From assembly GCF_042646085.1 (NCBI RefSeq), contig NZ_JBHRSZ010000002.1, positions 1,240,001 through 1,304,000 on the forward strand: DNA of 64,000 nucleotides, written 5' to 3'. Made by a program: the position numbers and the translations under genes. This DNA is from Litoribrevibacter euphylliae. Its GTDB lineage: Bacteria > Pseudomonadota > Gammaproteobacteria > Pseudomonadales > Litoribrevibacteraceae. Shown here one piece after another: positions 25,804-33,650 of the stretch. Below the pieces are notes generated by a model, which did not search any database, was not told where the DNA came from, and worked only from the letters and a program-made list of their open reading frames with translations. Numbering within the stretch: the stretch's first letter is position 1; each line of letters begins with the position of its first letter.

Positions 25804-26673
25804 CTATTGGATGTTTGAGGCCGCTTGAAGAATGTCTAAATACGCAGAGACACTGGGACGCACCGTGTCTTTGCGCCAAATGGCGGTCGATACAGTATCA
25901 GCGATGGTATCGGGTAACGCGTGGGTATTAAGATCCTTAGCAAAGGGATACAGCTCCAACAACTTTTCGGGCACTAATCCCACGCCCATCCCTGCGGTGA
26001 CACAATTCAGCAAGGTGTGATAAGAATTGATTTCGACCACTTTCGCCGTCAGTTTCCCTTGTTTCACCCATTGGGTCAGACGATTACGATAGGCGCATTG
26101 GCTGCTGAACCCGAGAAGCGTGAGATCATCTCCCAGCTGCTTAGGGTCAGAAATATCAGTGGTCGCTTTATCGGATACCAACACCAAACGTTCCTCAAAG
26201 ATCGGCAGACGATGCAAACGTGCATCGTCTAATGGATCAGCCACCAACGCCACATCCAATTGCCCGTTCAAGACTTTGTCGATGAGATCGCCGGTAGGTC
26301 GCGTAGTGACTTCCAAGGTCACCTCCGGATAAGCCTTGTGATAATCGTATAAGACACTGCTCAGTCGCGACGCCGCCACCGCCTCCATCGAACCGACACG
26401 CAGCACGCCGGTCGGCACATCACTGTTGAGGTGCTCGACCGCCTGATCCGCCAACGACAAAATACGTTGGGCATAACTCAGTAATTGCTCGCCTTCCTGG
26501 GAAATTCTCAACCGGTTCTTTTCACGATGAAACAGATCCCGCCCTAATTCCAACTCCAACTTCTGAATGCGGGCAGTAATGTTAGATGGTACACGATGCA
26601 GCATTTCTGCGGCTTTACTGATCCCGCCTTGTTCCGCGACCGTACAAAACACCTTTAGATCCGACAATTCCAT
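25804..26673 (-). CDS. LysR-family transcriptional regulator
   Basis: Regulator of 289 residues. N-terminal helix-turn-helix (DLKVFCTVAEQGGISKAAEML, VPSNITARIQKLELELGRDLF, RISQEGEQLLSYAQ) and a C-terminal co-inducer domain (GVLRVGSMEAVAASRLSSVL, NGQLDVALVADP, VTAGMGVGLVP). ATG at 26673. It is divergent from the DMT exporter at 26880; three tandem 13-bp repeats in the shared intergenic region are the likely binding site. Inducer unknown. Confidence 0.88.
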   Translation of the reverse strand: MELSDLKVFCTVAEQGGISKAAEMLHRVPSNITARIQKLELELGRDLFHREKNRLRISQEGEQLLSYAQRILSLADQAVEHLNSDVPTGVLRVGSMEAVAASRLSSVLYDYHKAYPEVTLEVTTRPTGDLIDKVLNGQLDVALVADPLDDARLHRLPIFEERLVLVSDKATTDISDPKQLGDDLTLLGFSSQCAYRNRLTQWVKQGKLTAKVVEINSYHTLLNCVTAGMGVGLVPEKLLELYPFAKDLNTHALPDTIADTVSTAIWRKDTVRPSVSAYLDILQAASNIQ

Positions 26674-26796
26674 GAGTGTCTCCTAGCACATTGTCTTAGC
26701 ACAAACCTAGTAATTCATTATTTATGAAAGATAAGTTCATTATTATTCAATATCAATGAAAAAATATTCTCACTATAGTTCTAAGCACGCCCAACT

Positions 26797-26835
26797 CTTT
26801 GCTAAGAATCTTTGTTAAGACACTTTGCTAAGACT
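26797..26835. promoter_or_regulatory. Three tandem 13-bp repeats, candidate LysR operator
   Basis: CTTTGCTAAGAAT, CTTTGTTAAGACA and CTTTGCTAAGACT lie head to tail at 26797, 26810 and 26823, with a degenerate fourth copy after them. They stand 45 bp before the exporter gene. Period 13 bp is short of one and a half helical turns; they may bind LysR or be a slippage product. Confidence 0.5.
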
Positions 26836-26879
26836 TTTGCCAACACACTAAGTCAAAGCACTTGCCAGGAACGCTCGTT

Positions 26880-27857
26880 ATGAAACACCCCTCGAATCAT
26901 CAGAAATACGCCTCTTTGTTGACGAATAAACAAGCGGGCTACGTGTGTGCAGCATTGGCTGTATTGATCTGGTCGGGGTTTATTTTGGTGTCGCGACAGG
27001 GCGGGATAAGTGCACTGACCGCCTATGATGTCATCGCCATTCGTTACAGCGTGTGTAGCCTGATTCTGTTTCCGCTGTGGTTGGTTTATCGCTTCAAGCT
27101 TTGGCAACCCAAACTCATCATCAGCAGTTTGGTTGGTGCACTGCTCTATGCCTTATTTGCATTTAACGGCTTTGAATCCACACCGGCATCCCACTCGGCG
27201 GTGTTACTTCCGGGGTTAATGCCGATCGCCATTAGCTTGATGTCGATCCCGTTATTAGGTAGCCAAATTCCAAAACAAAAGTGGTTGGGCTTATCCATCA
27301 TTACCTTGGGTGTGCTGTTACTGTTCTGGCAGGCGTGGCAAACCACCGATACACAAACAGGGCTTCAACTCGGACATGGGTTTATTTTGGCCGCCGGATT
27401 GTGCTGGGCACTCTATTCGGTGTTATTGAGTAAATGGCACATCACGCCATGGCAGGCCACCGTCAGCTTGGCGCTCATCACGTTCTGCTTGTACATGCCA
27501 ATTTACCTGCTGTGGTTACCGTCCGAGATTTCTTTCCAACAGCTGACACCAGCACTCTGGCAGGAAATCGCATTGCAAGCGGTATATCAAGGCATTCTCG
27601 CGACCATTATCCAGATGCTGCTGTATGTGCGCGCGGTACAAACCATCGGCGCACAGTCAATGGGCGCGATGATGGCGTTAGTACCGATCTTGGCCGGTTT
27701 GGCCGCCACCGTAATTTTTAACGAACCACTTACACCGTTACTAGCCACGGCCTTTATCACCGTCAGCTTTGGCGTGTGGGTGACCAACCAAGCACACCTT
27801 ATTTTCAACCGAACTTTGTGGACGAAGGAGCCTCAACATGCCGTACGTAAACATTAA
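26880..27857 (+). CDS. EamA/DMT-family transporter
   Basis: Integral inner-membrane exporter of 325 residues with ten hydrophobic helices arranged as two EamA repeats (first AALAVLIWSGFILVSRQGG to about residue 155; second from LAAGLCWALYSVLLSKWHI). Members export amino acids or metabolites. The ATG at 26880 has AGGAA 8-9 bases upstream; a TTG at 26862 is less likely. Its 3' end overlaps the tautomerase gene by 20 bp, forming an operon divergent from a LysR regulator. Confidence 0.85.
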   Translation: MKHPSNHQKYASLLTNKQAGYVCAALAVLIWSGFILVSRQGGISALTAYDVIAIRYSVCSLILFPLWLVYRFKLWQPKLIISSLVGALLYALFAFNGFESTPASHSAVLLPGLMPIAISLMSIPLLGSQIPKQKWLGLSIITLGVLLLFWQAWQTTDTQTGLQLGHGFILAAGLCWALYSVLLSKWHITPWQATVSLALITFCLYMPIYLLWLPSEISFQQLTPALWQEIALQAVYQGILATIIQMLLYVRAVQTIGAQSMGAMMALVPILAGLAATVIFNEPLTPLLATAFITVSFGVWVTNQAHLIFNRTLWTKEPQHAVRKH

Positions 27858-28038
27858 GATCACCGACGAACAAGTGACCCCAGAACAGAAACAAGCCTTG
27901 ATCGAAGGCGCAACACAACTGCTAGTGGATGTACTCAACAAGAACCCAAAAACCACCTTTGTGATTATTGAAGAAGTGAACACAGATAATTGGGGAATTG
28001 GCGGCCAAACAGTGACGCATCTTCGAAAACAATCTTAG
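27838..28038 (+). CDS. 4-oxalocrotonate tautomerase-family protein
   Basis: Small enzyme of 66 residues whose Pro2, exposed after Met removal, is the catalytic base of the tautomerase family. The sequence PYVNIKITDEQVTPEQKQAL and TFVIIEEVNTDNWGIGGQ follows 2-hydroxymuconate tautomerase relatives. The usual Arg11 is replaced around TDEQVT, so substrate may differ. It overlaps the DMT exporter gene by 20 bp and is probably co-expressed. Substrate unknown. Confidence 0.85.
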   Translation: MPYVNIKITDEQVTPEQKQALIEGATQLLVDVLNKNPKTTFVIIEEVNTDNWGIGGQTVTHLRKQS

Positions 28039-28134
28039 GGCGCTTTGTCAGGGATGGCACTTTATTAAATTGCACTTTAAAAGATTCCCAAGGATACTGG
28101 CGACCCTCTTGTTAACGATGAAAGGCCTGAATTA

Positions 28135-28689
28135 GTGACTATGACTCTGTGGATGACGCTCGTTATCGCCTTGTTACTGTTGATTCTGGTCTTCATCGTG
28201 ATCGGCACACTGCACTCCGGCATCTCGCCTATGCCCAGTTCGAAGAAAGCTTATCAAGCCATGGAAACCATGGCCGATCAAACGGGGAATACACCGTTAG
28301 TGGATCTCGGCAGTGGTTGGGGAAATCTTGCGCTTCGTCTAGCTAAGCGATATCCAGATCGGCAGGTGTATGGTTACGAAGTATCCTGGATACCCTTTCT
28401 CTTCAGCGTGATGATGAAAAAGCTATTAAAGCTGGATAACCTAACTCTGGCTCGACAAGACTTCTTTACGGCCGATTGGCCAGACAACGCCACCCTACTT
28501 TGCTACCTCTTTCCCGGCGCTATGCAACGGGTGGCAGACGTTCTGAAACAGGACAAGACCTCAGTGGACTATGTGATTTGCAATAACTTTGCCCTGCCAG
28601 GACACCAACCAGAGCAAAGCATGCAAATTCAAGACTTCTACCGCTCACCGATCTATTTTTATCGACTTGCCTCAATTACTTCATCTTGA
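28135..28689 (+). CDS. Membrane-anchored class I SAM-dependent methyltransferase
   Basis: Protein of 184 residues with an N-terminal transmembrane helix (about 4-26) and a class I methyltransferase core: motif I VDLGSGWGNLALRLAK, acidic motif II end at YGYEVSWIPF, and a post-core RQDFFTADW region. GTG at 28135 is placed 9 bases after AAAGG; an ATG two codons later is the alternative. Its 3' end overlaps the convergent ABC transporter gene by 31 bp. Substrate unknown, presumably at the inner membrane face. Confidence 0.75.
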   Translation: MTMTLWMTLVIALLLLILVFIVIGTLHSGISPMPSSKKAYQAMETMADQTGNTPLVDLGSGWGNLALRLAKRYPDRQVYGYEVSWIPFLFSVMMKKLLKLDNLTLARQDFFTADWPDNATLLCYLFPGAMQRVADVLKQDKTSVDYVICNNFALPGHQPEQSMQIQDFYRSPIYFYRLASITSS

Positions 28690-30479
28690 AGCGACTCACT
28701 GAGTACCTGATCACTATCAACCGATGGCACACTTTGATTGAACTGTAATTCCGCAAGACGCGCATACAAGGGTGAGCTCGACAACAATTGCTGATGAGTC
28801 CCGATATCCACCAACTTGCCATGATCAAACACGGCAATGCGATCCACATGAGCAACCGTTGCCAAACGGTGAGCGATGATGAAGGTCGTCCGATTCTTCA
28901 TTAATTCATCCAATGCTTGCTGAACCAGATACTCACTTTGTGCATCCAAGGCACTGGTGGCTTCGTCCAATAACAGAATCTTAGGATCACGAAGAATCGC
29001 TCGGGCAATGGCCAAGCGTTGCTTCTGACCGCCGGACAATTTAACGCCCTGCTCGCCCAGGAAGGACTGGTAGCCATCCGGCAATTGCATGATGAACTCA
29101 TGGGCATGAGCCGCCTTTGCGGCTTCAATCACTTCGGCTTCTGTGGCATCCGGACGACCGTATCTCAAGTTCTCCCACACTGAGGTGCTGAACAACACAG
29201 GTTGTTGAGGTACCAGTGCAAAGTAGGATCTGAGTTCTTTAGGATCAAGCCTATCAATGGCTCGCCCATCAATTGAGATTTGACCGAATTTAGGGTCTCG
29301 GAAGCGCAACAGCAAATCAAACAGTGTCGATTTTCCTGCACCAGACGGCCCCACCAAGGCGATACGTTCGCCACTTTTGACCGATAAACTGAGCTGATCA
29401 ATAGCATTTTGTGCAGGTCGTGATGGGTAGCTGAACGACACCTGATCAAACACCACCTCACCTGCTAAGTTGTCAGAGCTTTCTGATTTACTGCTCTGAC
29501 TTGCAGTCGGTTCATCTGCTCTGGAAACAATTTCCGGTTCGGTATCCAGCAACTCACGAATGCGCTCTGCCGCCCCTGCTGCTCGCTGTACTTCACCATA
29601 AACTTCCGTCACCGCCGCCAGAGAGGCCGCCACCATAATGGCATAAAACACGAACGCCCCAAGCTCGCCCGCCGACAGCTGGCCCGACAACACATCGCTA
29701 CCGCCCACATACAACATGCCTGCGATAGACCCCATCACCAACACCATCACCAAGGCAATTAACAGTGCACGCTGACGAATACGTTTCAAGGCCACACTGA
29801 AGGCGCCTTCCGCGGCCACCGAAAACTGCTGGCTGACCAAGTCTTCACGAGTAAAGGCTTGTACGACTTTAATGTTTTGAAGGCTTTCTCCGGCCCAAGC
29901 ACCCACCGACGCCACTTTATCCTGACTCTCGCGAGACAGCTTCTTCACCTTGCGACCAAAGAAAATCAGAGGAAAGACAATAAAAGGCACCACCAAGAGT
30001 ACGATCAGAGACAACTTCACATTGCTGTAGAACATCAGCCCCAAGCCGCCGATGAAGGTTAAGCTGTTTCGAAGTGCAAAGGAAAAAGACGAGCCAATCA
30101 CCGTTTGCAGTAAAGTGGTATCTGTGGTGATTCGGCTTTGAATTTCACCGCTGAGATTGTCTTCAAAAAAGCTCGGAGAGAGTTTTAACAAATGTTGATA
30201 GAGACGTTTTCGAATGTCTGCGACGACACGCTCGCCCAGCCAAGACACCATATAGAATCGGAAATAAGCACCAATCGACAAGGCCACCACGATGACACCA
30301 AACATCAACAAGGCATCAGCCAGACCATCCAGCGACTGCGCCGCAAAGCCTTGATCGAGCATTAAACGGACACCTTGTCCAAGCGACAGAGTCAGCGCGG
30401 TGGTTGCCAACAAGGCAATGGCCGCAATGACCAAGCGTGTTCGATAGGGTTTTACAAAAGACCAAAGCCAGGACAGCAT
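28659..30479 (-). CDS. ABC exporter, fused permease and ATPase (MsbA-like)
   Basis: Half-transporter of 606 residues that forms a homodimer. The first about 310 residues have six transmembrane helices of the type I exporter fold (including RITTDTTLLQTVIGSS and AFTREDLVSQQF coupling segments). The nucleotide-binding domain has Walker A GPSGAGKST (about residue 375), Q-loop LVPQQPVLF, signature LSGGQKQR (about 480), Walker B ILLLDEATSALD (about 500) and switch His in IIAHRLATV. Likely exports lipid or hydrophobic drugs. The 3' end overlaps the convergent methyltransferase gene. Confidence 0.9.
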   Translation of the reverse strand: MLSWLWSFVKPYRTRLVIAAIALLATTALTLSLGQGVRLMLDQGFAAQSLDGLADALLMFGVIVVALSIGAYFRFYMVSWLGERVVADIRKRLYQHLLKLSPSFFEDNLSGEIQSRITTDTTLLQTVIGSSFSFALRNSLTFIGGLGLMFYSNVKLSLIVLLVVPFIVFPLIFFGRKVKKLSRESQDKVASVGAWAGESLQNIKVVQAFTREDLVSQQFSVAAEGAFSVALKRIRQRALLIALVMVLVMGSIAGMLYVGGSDVLSGQLSAGELGAFVFYAIMVAASLAAVTEVYGEVQRAAGAAERIRELLDTEPEIVSRADEPTASQSSKSESSDNLAGEVVFDQVSFSYPSRPAQNAIDQLSLSVKSGERIALVGPSGAGKSTLFDLLLRFRDPKFGQISIDGRAIDRLDPKELRSYFALVPQQPVLFSTSVWENLRYGRPDATEAEVIEAAKAAHAHEFIMQLPDGYQSFLGEQGVKLSGGQKQRLAIARAILRDPKILLLDEATSALDAQSEYLVQQALDELMKNRTTFIIAHRLATVAHVDRIAVFDHGKLVDIGTHQQLLSSSPLYARLAELQFNQSVPSVDSDQVLSESLQDEVIEASR

Positions 30480-30551
30480 TTGCGTACTCCAAAAGAGATA
30501 AATTCATACAATCCGCTGGCAAGGGTGCGTATTCTCAAACTGATCAGCAGG

Positions 30552-31052
30552 TCAGTAGATCGCGCCAAAAAATTCAATTTGCGTCAAATACAAGCGGCTT
30601 TCAAATTCCAATTGATGGTAATCGGGGAGCATGTGTTCGCAGAGTTTATAGAAGGCTTTGTTATGATCTTTTTCTTTAAGATGCGCCAACTCATGCACCA
30701 CTATCATATTTAATAAGGGCTCTGGCGCTTTTTTAAACAGGGTACTGACACGAATTTCATTTTTACTTTTTAACTTGCCGCCCTGTACCTGAGATTTATA
30801 GGTATGCAGCCCCAAAGCATGATTCACTACATGAATTTTATTGTCATAGACCACTTTGTTTAACGGGCCGGATTTACGCATGTACTGATTTTTTAAGTCC
30901 ATTGCGTAATCACGTAACGCGCCATCGTTAGTAATGTCGTGCGGCTGTGGGTATTTTTTCAACAGAAAGCTGGCCAACCGATTTTTTTCTAACAACGACT
31001 GAACCTGTTGTTGAACATTGGGGGCGTATGCGGATAGGTATTTCAGGGACAT
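30552..31052 (-). CDS. YgjP-like metallopeptidase domain protein
   Basis: Soluble protein of 166 residues of the YgjP/WLM (M48-like) family. The zinc site HELAHLKEKDHNKAFY provides HExxH (with the third His as HNKAF) and the family C-terminus CEHMLPDYHQLE follows. The core strands (KVVYDNKIHVVNHALGLHTY, NEIRVSTLFKKAP) fit. ATG at 31052. It lies 72 bp before the ABC exporter gene on the same strand. Proposed role in this family is hydrolysis or nucleotide-associated peptidase activity; not proven. Confidence 0.8.
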   Translation of the reverse strand: MSLKYLSAYAPNVQQQVQSLLEKNRLASFLLKKYPQPHDITNDGALRDYAMDLKNQYMRKSGPLNKVVYDNKIHVVNHALGLHTYKSQVQGGKLKSKNEIRVSTLFKKAPEPLLNMIVVHELAHLKEKDHNKAFYKLCEHMLPDYHQLEFESRLYLTQIEFFGAIY

Positions 31053-31105
31053 GCAGCTTAACCAAAGATCATCACGAAAGATATCAAGTATACATCAACC
31101 AGCGT

Positions 31106-32587
31106 TTATTCTTCGTACACCTCTTCGTACTCTATCTCTTCGTCGTAATAGTCATCACTGTATTCATCATAATACTCATCCTGGTATTCCTGATCATCAT
31201 CAAAAAATTCATCATCTAGAAATTCGTCTTCGATTATCTCGTCATCAACCATCTCGTCATCAAAATAATCATCCGCAGACCAGTCGTCCTCAGGAAGCAG
31301 ATCATAATAGTCGTCGCCCTCTTCGATCCACAGGTCGTACGCCTCATACGCGCCATCCTCAAGCTGCTGGGCATTGATCCGAACCGGCTCGTCGTCCCAA
31401 TCGCCGTTCGTGAAGTCCAGCACTTCCGGTAAGCTGAATATTTGCCCACCGACATTAATGGCACCGTCGAGGTCTTCTTCGAAAATATACCCTTCGTAAA
31501 TGAGTTCATTGACCCGCTCAAAAATCACATCAATGGAATCCTGATCGAGTTGTTCAACCACCAGCTGATCACCGTCCAGTACCCCACTGATCAGTACACG
31601 ATTACCGAGATAATCAGAATCGTCGGTATCCAACAACGCCGGATCAATCACCAACCCTTGATCATGGATTTGCCACTGACCGGTATCCGACTGAGACAAA
31701 GGCCCGATCAACTCGAGCTGTGTCACGGTATCCACCACATCCAAACGACTGGCGATGATGTCGCCATCCGGCTGACGCAGACCACTCACTTGAATATGGG
31801 ATCCGACCCCCAGATCCGCCAACATCAATGACTGCCCGGTACGTCGATCAACGATGGCCGTCCGCTCACTCACAAACACGTCCTGATTGAGAATTTGAAG
31901 GCGATCATCCTTAGACGATATGCGGCTGACAGGCCCGACCACTTCATACACGATGTCGATGGCTTTTGCCTGGAAGTTAGAGCGATCCGCTTTGCGGTGA
32001 TCGTCACCAAAGAACACTTCTTGCGGAGAATGCCAGCTTTCGGTATCGACCGGCTCCTCTTGATAGCGCTGAGAAGTCACCGCGACGACTTGCCCAAGCT
32101 CAAAATCACCCGAGGTCGCCGGTTGCTGATTGATGGTAATCGGCGTGTACTGGTCAAAGGTCACGCGCGTGTTATTAACCCAAATACTGCCGAAACCAGT
32201 AATGGTGCCAACGATACCAGTGCCACCAATACCGCCGGTACCTGAGCCTTCACCAGACTGTGCATCATCTAACTGTGCTTGCTGGCCTGTACCGCCAATG
32301 CCATTGTCTAGCGCCTTGCCAGTACCTCCGATGCCTTGTTCCGATACGACTCCGGTTCCACCAATGCCGCCGCCAATAGCACCAGCGATCCCCTTACTCG
32401 CGAGACCATTATCCGCAAGACCATCAGCAACACGATTCTCATTCGAAATAACGCCCGTACCACCGATGCCACCGCTGTTATTTCCGCCATTACCAGAGTG
32501 TTGTGTCAGAACATCATGAGGCGTAACGCAGCCGACCAGCGTCAACAGGCACCATAACGCCACCTGGATCAACTTAGAGATGTTCAT
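31106..32587 (-). CDS. DUF5666 lipoprotein with GIGGTG repeats and acidic tail
   Basis: Predicted envelope lipoprotein of 493 residues. Lipobox LLTLVGC near residue 20; a low-complexity N-terminal stretch with five GIGGTG motifs (about residues 40-130); a DUF5666 region with repeated beta units (VGTITGFGSIWVNNTRVTF; VSERTAIVDRRTGQSLML; HIQVSGLRQPDGDIIASRLDV); and a C-terminal tail of about 60 residues almost wholly Asp, Glu and Tyr. The ATG at 32587 sits inside the end of the DUF6502 gene (14-bp overlap), so both are coupled. The acid/Tyr tail may bind metal or act in surface attachment; inference only. Confidence 0.75.
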   Translation of the reverse strand: MNISKLIQVALWCLLTLVGCVTPHDVLTQHSGNGGNNSGGIGGTGVISNENRVADGLADNGLASKGIAGAIGGGIGGTGVVSEQGIGGTGKALDNGIGGTGQQAQLDDAQSGEGSGTGGIGGTGIVGTITGFGSIWVNNTRVTFDQYTPITINQQPATSGDFELGQVVAVTSQRYQEEPVDTESWHSPQEVFFGDDHRKADRSNFQAKAIDIVYEVVGPVSRISSKDDRLQILNQDVFVSERTAIVDRRTGQSLMLADLGVGSHIQVSGLRQPDGDIIASRLDVVDTVTQLELIGPLSQSDTGQWQIHDQGLVIDPALLDTDDSDYLGNRVLISGVLDGDQLVVEQLDQDSIDVIFERVNELIYEGYIFEEDLDGAINVGGQIFSLPEVLDFTNGDWDDEPVRINAQQLEDGAYEAYDLWIEEGDDYYDLLPEDDWSADDYFDDEMVDDEIIEDEFLDDEFFDDDQEYQDEYYDEYSDDYYDEEIEYEEVYEE

Positions 32588-33470
32588 CCGTTTTCTCTGA
32601 CGTGAGTTCATGGAAGAAATAAAAGCCCAAGTTCATGCGTTGCGACGGGTTAGTATTCGAGTCTTGAACATTGGACTCATTGGCTTGCAAAGCCTGTAAC
32701 TCCAAAGCGCGCTTATTAAGAGCTTCCAACATCGCCATGCCTTGCGCTTCAGCCAACTGTTTTAATTCCTGAATAGCCTCATCAGTCAACCCATCGTAAT
32801 AGACACAGCGCTCCACAAACGGCGGCTTGTTTGAACGCAGGTTTTGACTGGCGGCTTCCAAATGATCCGTCAGATTCATACCGAGAAAGAAGGCTTTTTC
32901 ATCCAAACTGGTATCTGCAATAAAGGCTTTTTTGTTGAGTTCTACCCAGTGACCGTCAACCAGCGTAGCCATACCCACCCGTTGCCATTCATCCAAAACC
33001 ACTCGCGCTCGAATGTCTTGTTTACAGACGCTGGCAACCAGAGTTTCAAAATCAGCGTCCCCCGGCTGTTCAGACTTAAACGGCAATCGCTTGGGATTTC
33101 CTTCCGCGTCCAGATATTCTGCTTTAGAAATCCACCGAGCAACCAATTGAGCACCAATACTGGTGTTGCTTTCGGCAACGCAATCCTGAGTGTCAGAATT
33201 CCGAAGACGACGGGTATCTTTTCGATGAACCCCCGTCAGCAGACTGATACGGGTATCGGTTTGTTTCTTGTTATCCAGTTTGAAATCTTCATCGGCGACT
33301 TCCACGTAGGTTCGTTTCAGCAGCTCAATCAAATACGGCAGGGTAATTTGGAACGACAACAACAGACGCACTAAAGGCCTAAGCAGCTTCTTCAGCGCCG
33401 ATAACACCGCTTTTGGTGGCTCTGCGGCATCGCTTGAGATTGGGGGTTTAGCAGACATAGTGCCAATCAT
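32574..33470 (-). CDS. DUF6502 family protein (putative DNA-binding)
   Basis: Cytoplasmic protein of 298 residues with a DUF6502 N-terminus: a helix LLRPLVRLLLSFQITLPYLIELLKRTYVEVA, then DTRISLLTGVHRKDTRRLR, which reads as a helix-turn-helix with a basic recognition helix. Function of the family is not established; a regulatory role is inferred. The ATG at 33470 has GGAG only two bases upstream, so the Met five codons in (33458) is a real alternative. Overlaps the DUF5666 gene by 14 bp and is divergent from the protease gene; palindromic sites lie in the gap. Confidence 0.75.
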   Translation of the reverse strand: MIGTMSAKPPISSDAAEPPKAVLSALKKLLRPLVRLLLSFQITLPYLIELLKRTYVEVADEDFKLDNKKQTDTRISLLTGVHRKDTRRLRNSDTQDCVAESNTSIGAQLVARWISKAEYLDAEGNPKRLPFKSEQPGDADFETLVASVCKQDIRARVVLDEWQRVGMATLVDGHWVELNKKAFIADTSLDEKAFFLGMNLTDHLEAASQNLRSNKPPFVERCVYYDGLTDEAIQELKQLAEAQGMAMLEALNKRALELQALQANESNVQDSNTNPSQRMNLGFYFFHELTSEKTDEHL

Positions 33471-33480
33471 AGCTCCATGA

Positions 33481-33614
33481 GGGATTTATTCCCACCCAAA
33501 TTTCATTTCTGTGATTCATTCGTCGGTCTGATAAGAATTTTAGTCGTTTTATTTTGACAAGGGAAATTTTCCCACATATTTTTAAAAACACAAAACAAGG
33601 GAAATTTTCCCACA
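33481..33614. promoter_or_regulatory. Protease promoter with repeated GGGAAATTTTCCC palindromes
   Basis: A strong sigma70-type promoter reads TTGACA (33554-33559), 17-bp spacer, TATTTT (33577-33582) toward the protease. The 20-bp sequence ACAAGGGAAATTTTCCCACA occurs identically at 33557-33576 and 33595-33614, 38 bp apart, each holding the palindrome GGGAAA-T-TTTCCC. The first fills the spacer and the second lies just past the start site, so a bound protein would repress. A degenerate third copy (GGGATTTATTCCC, 33481-33493) is 10 bp before the DUF6502 start. Confidence 0.75.
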
Positions 33615-33650
33615 ACATAAAAAACAACACAGAAAGCGGAGACTAACCTT

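Noticed and set aside
30947..31377. Plus-strand frames opposite the acidic tail and YgjP-like gene
   Set aside because: Composition (IIVIIIL or HHQ-rich) is what the reverse of Asp/Glu/Tyr codons gives; not coding.
32130..32519. 129-codon plus-strand frame of proline-rich repeats
   Set aside because: It is the antisense of the GIGGTG repeats in the DUF5666 gene.
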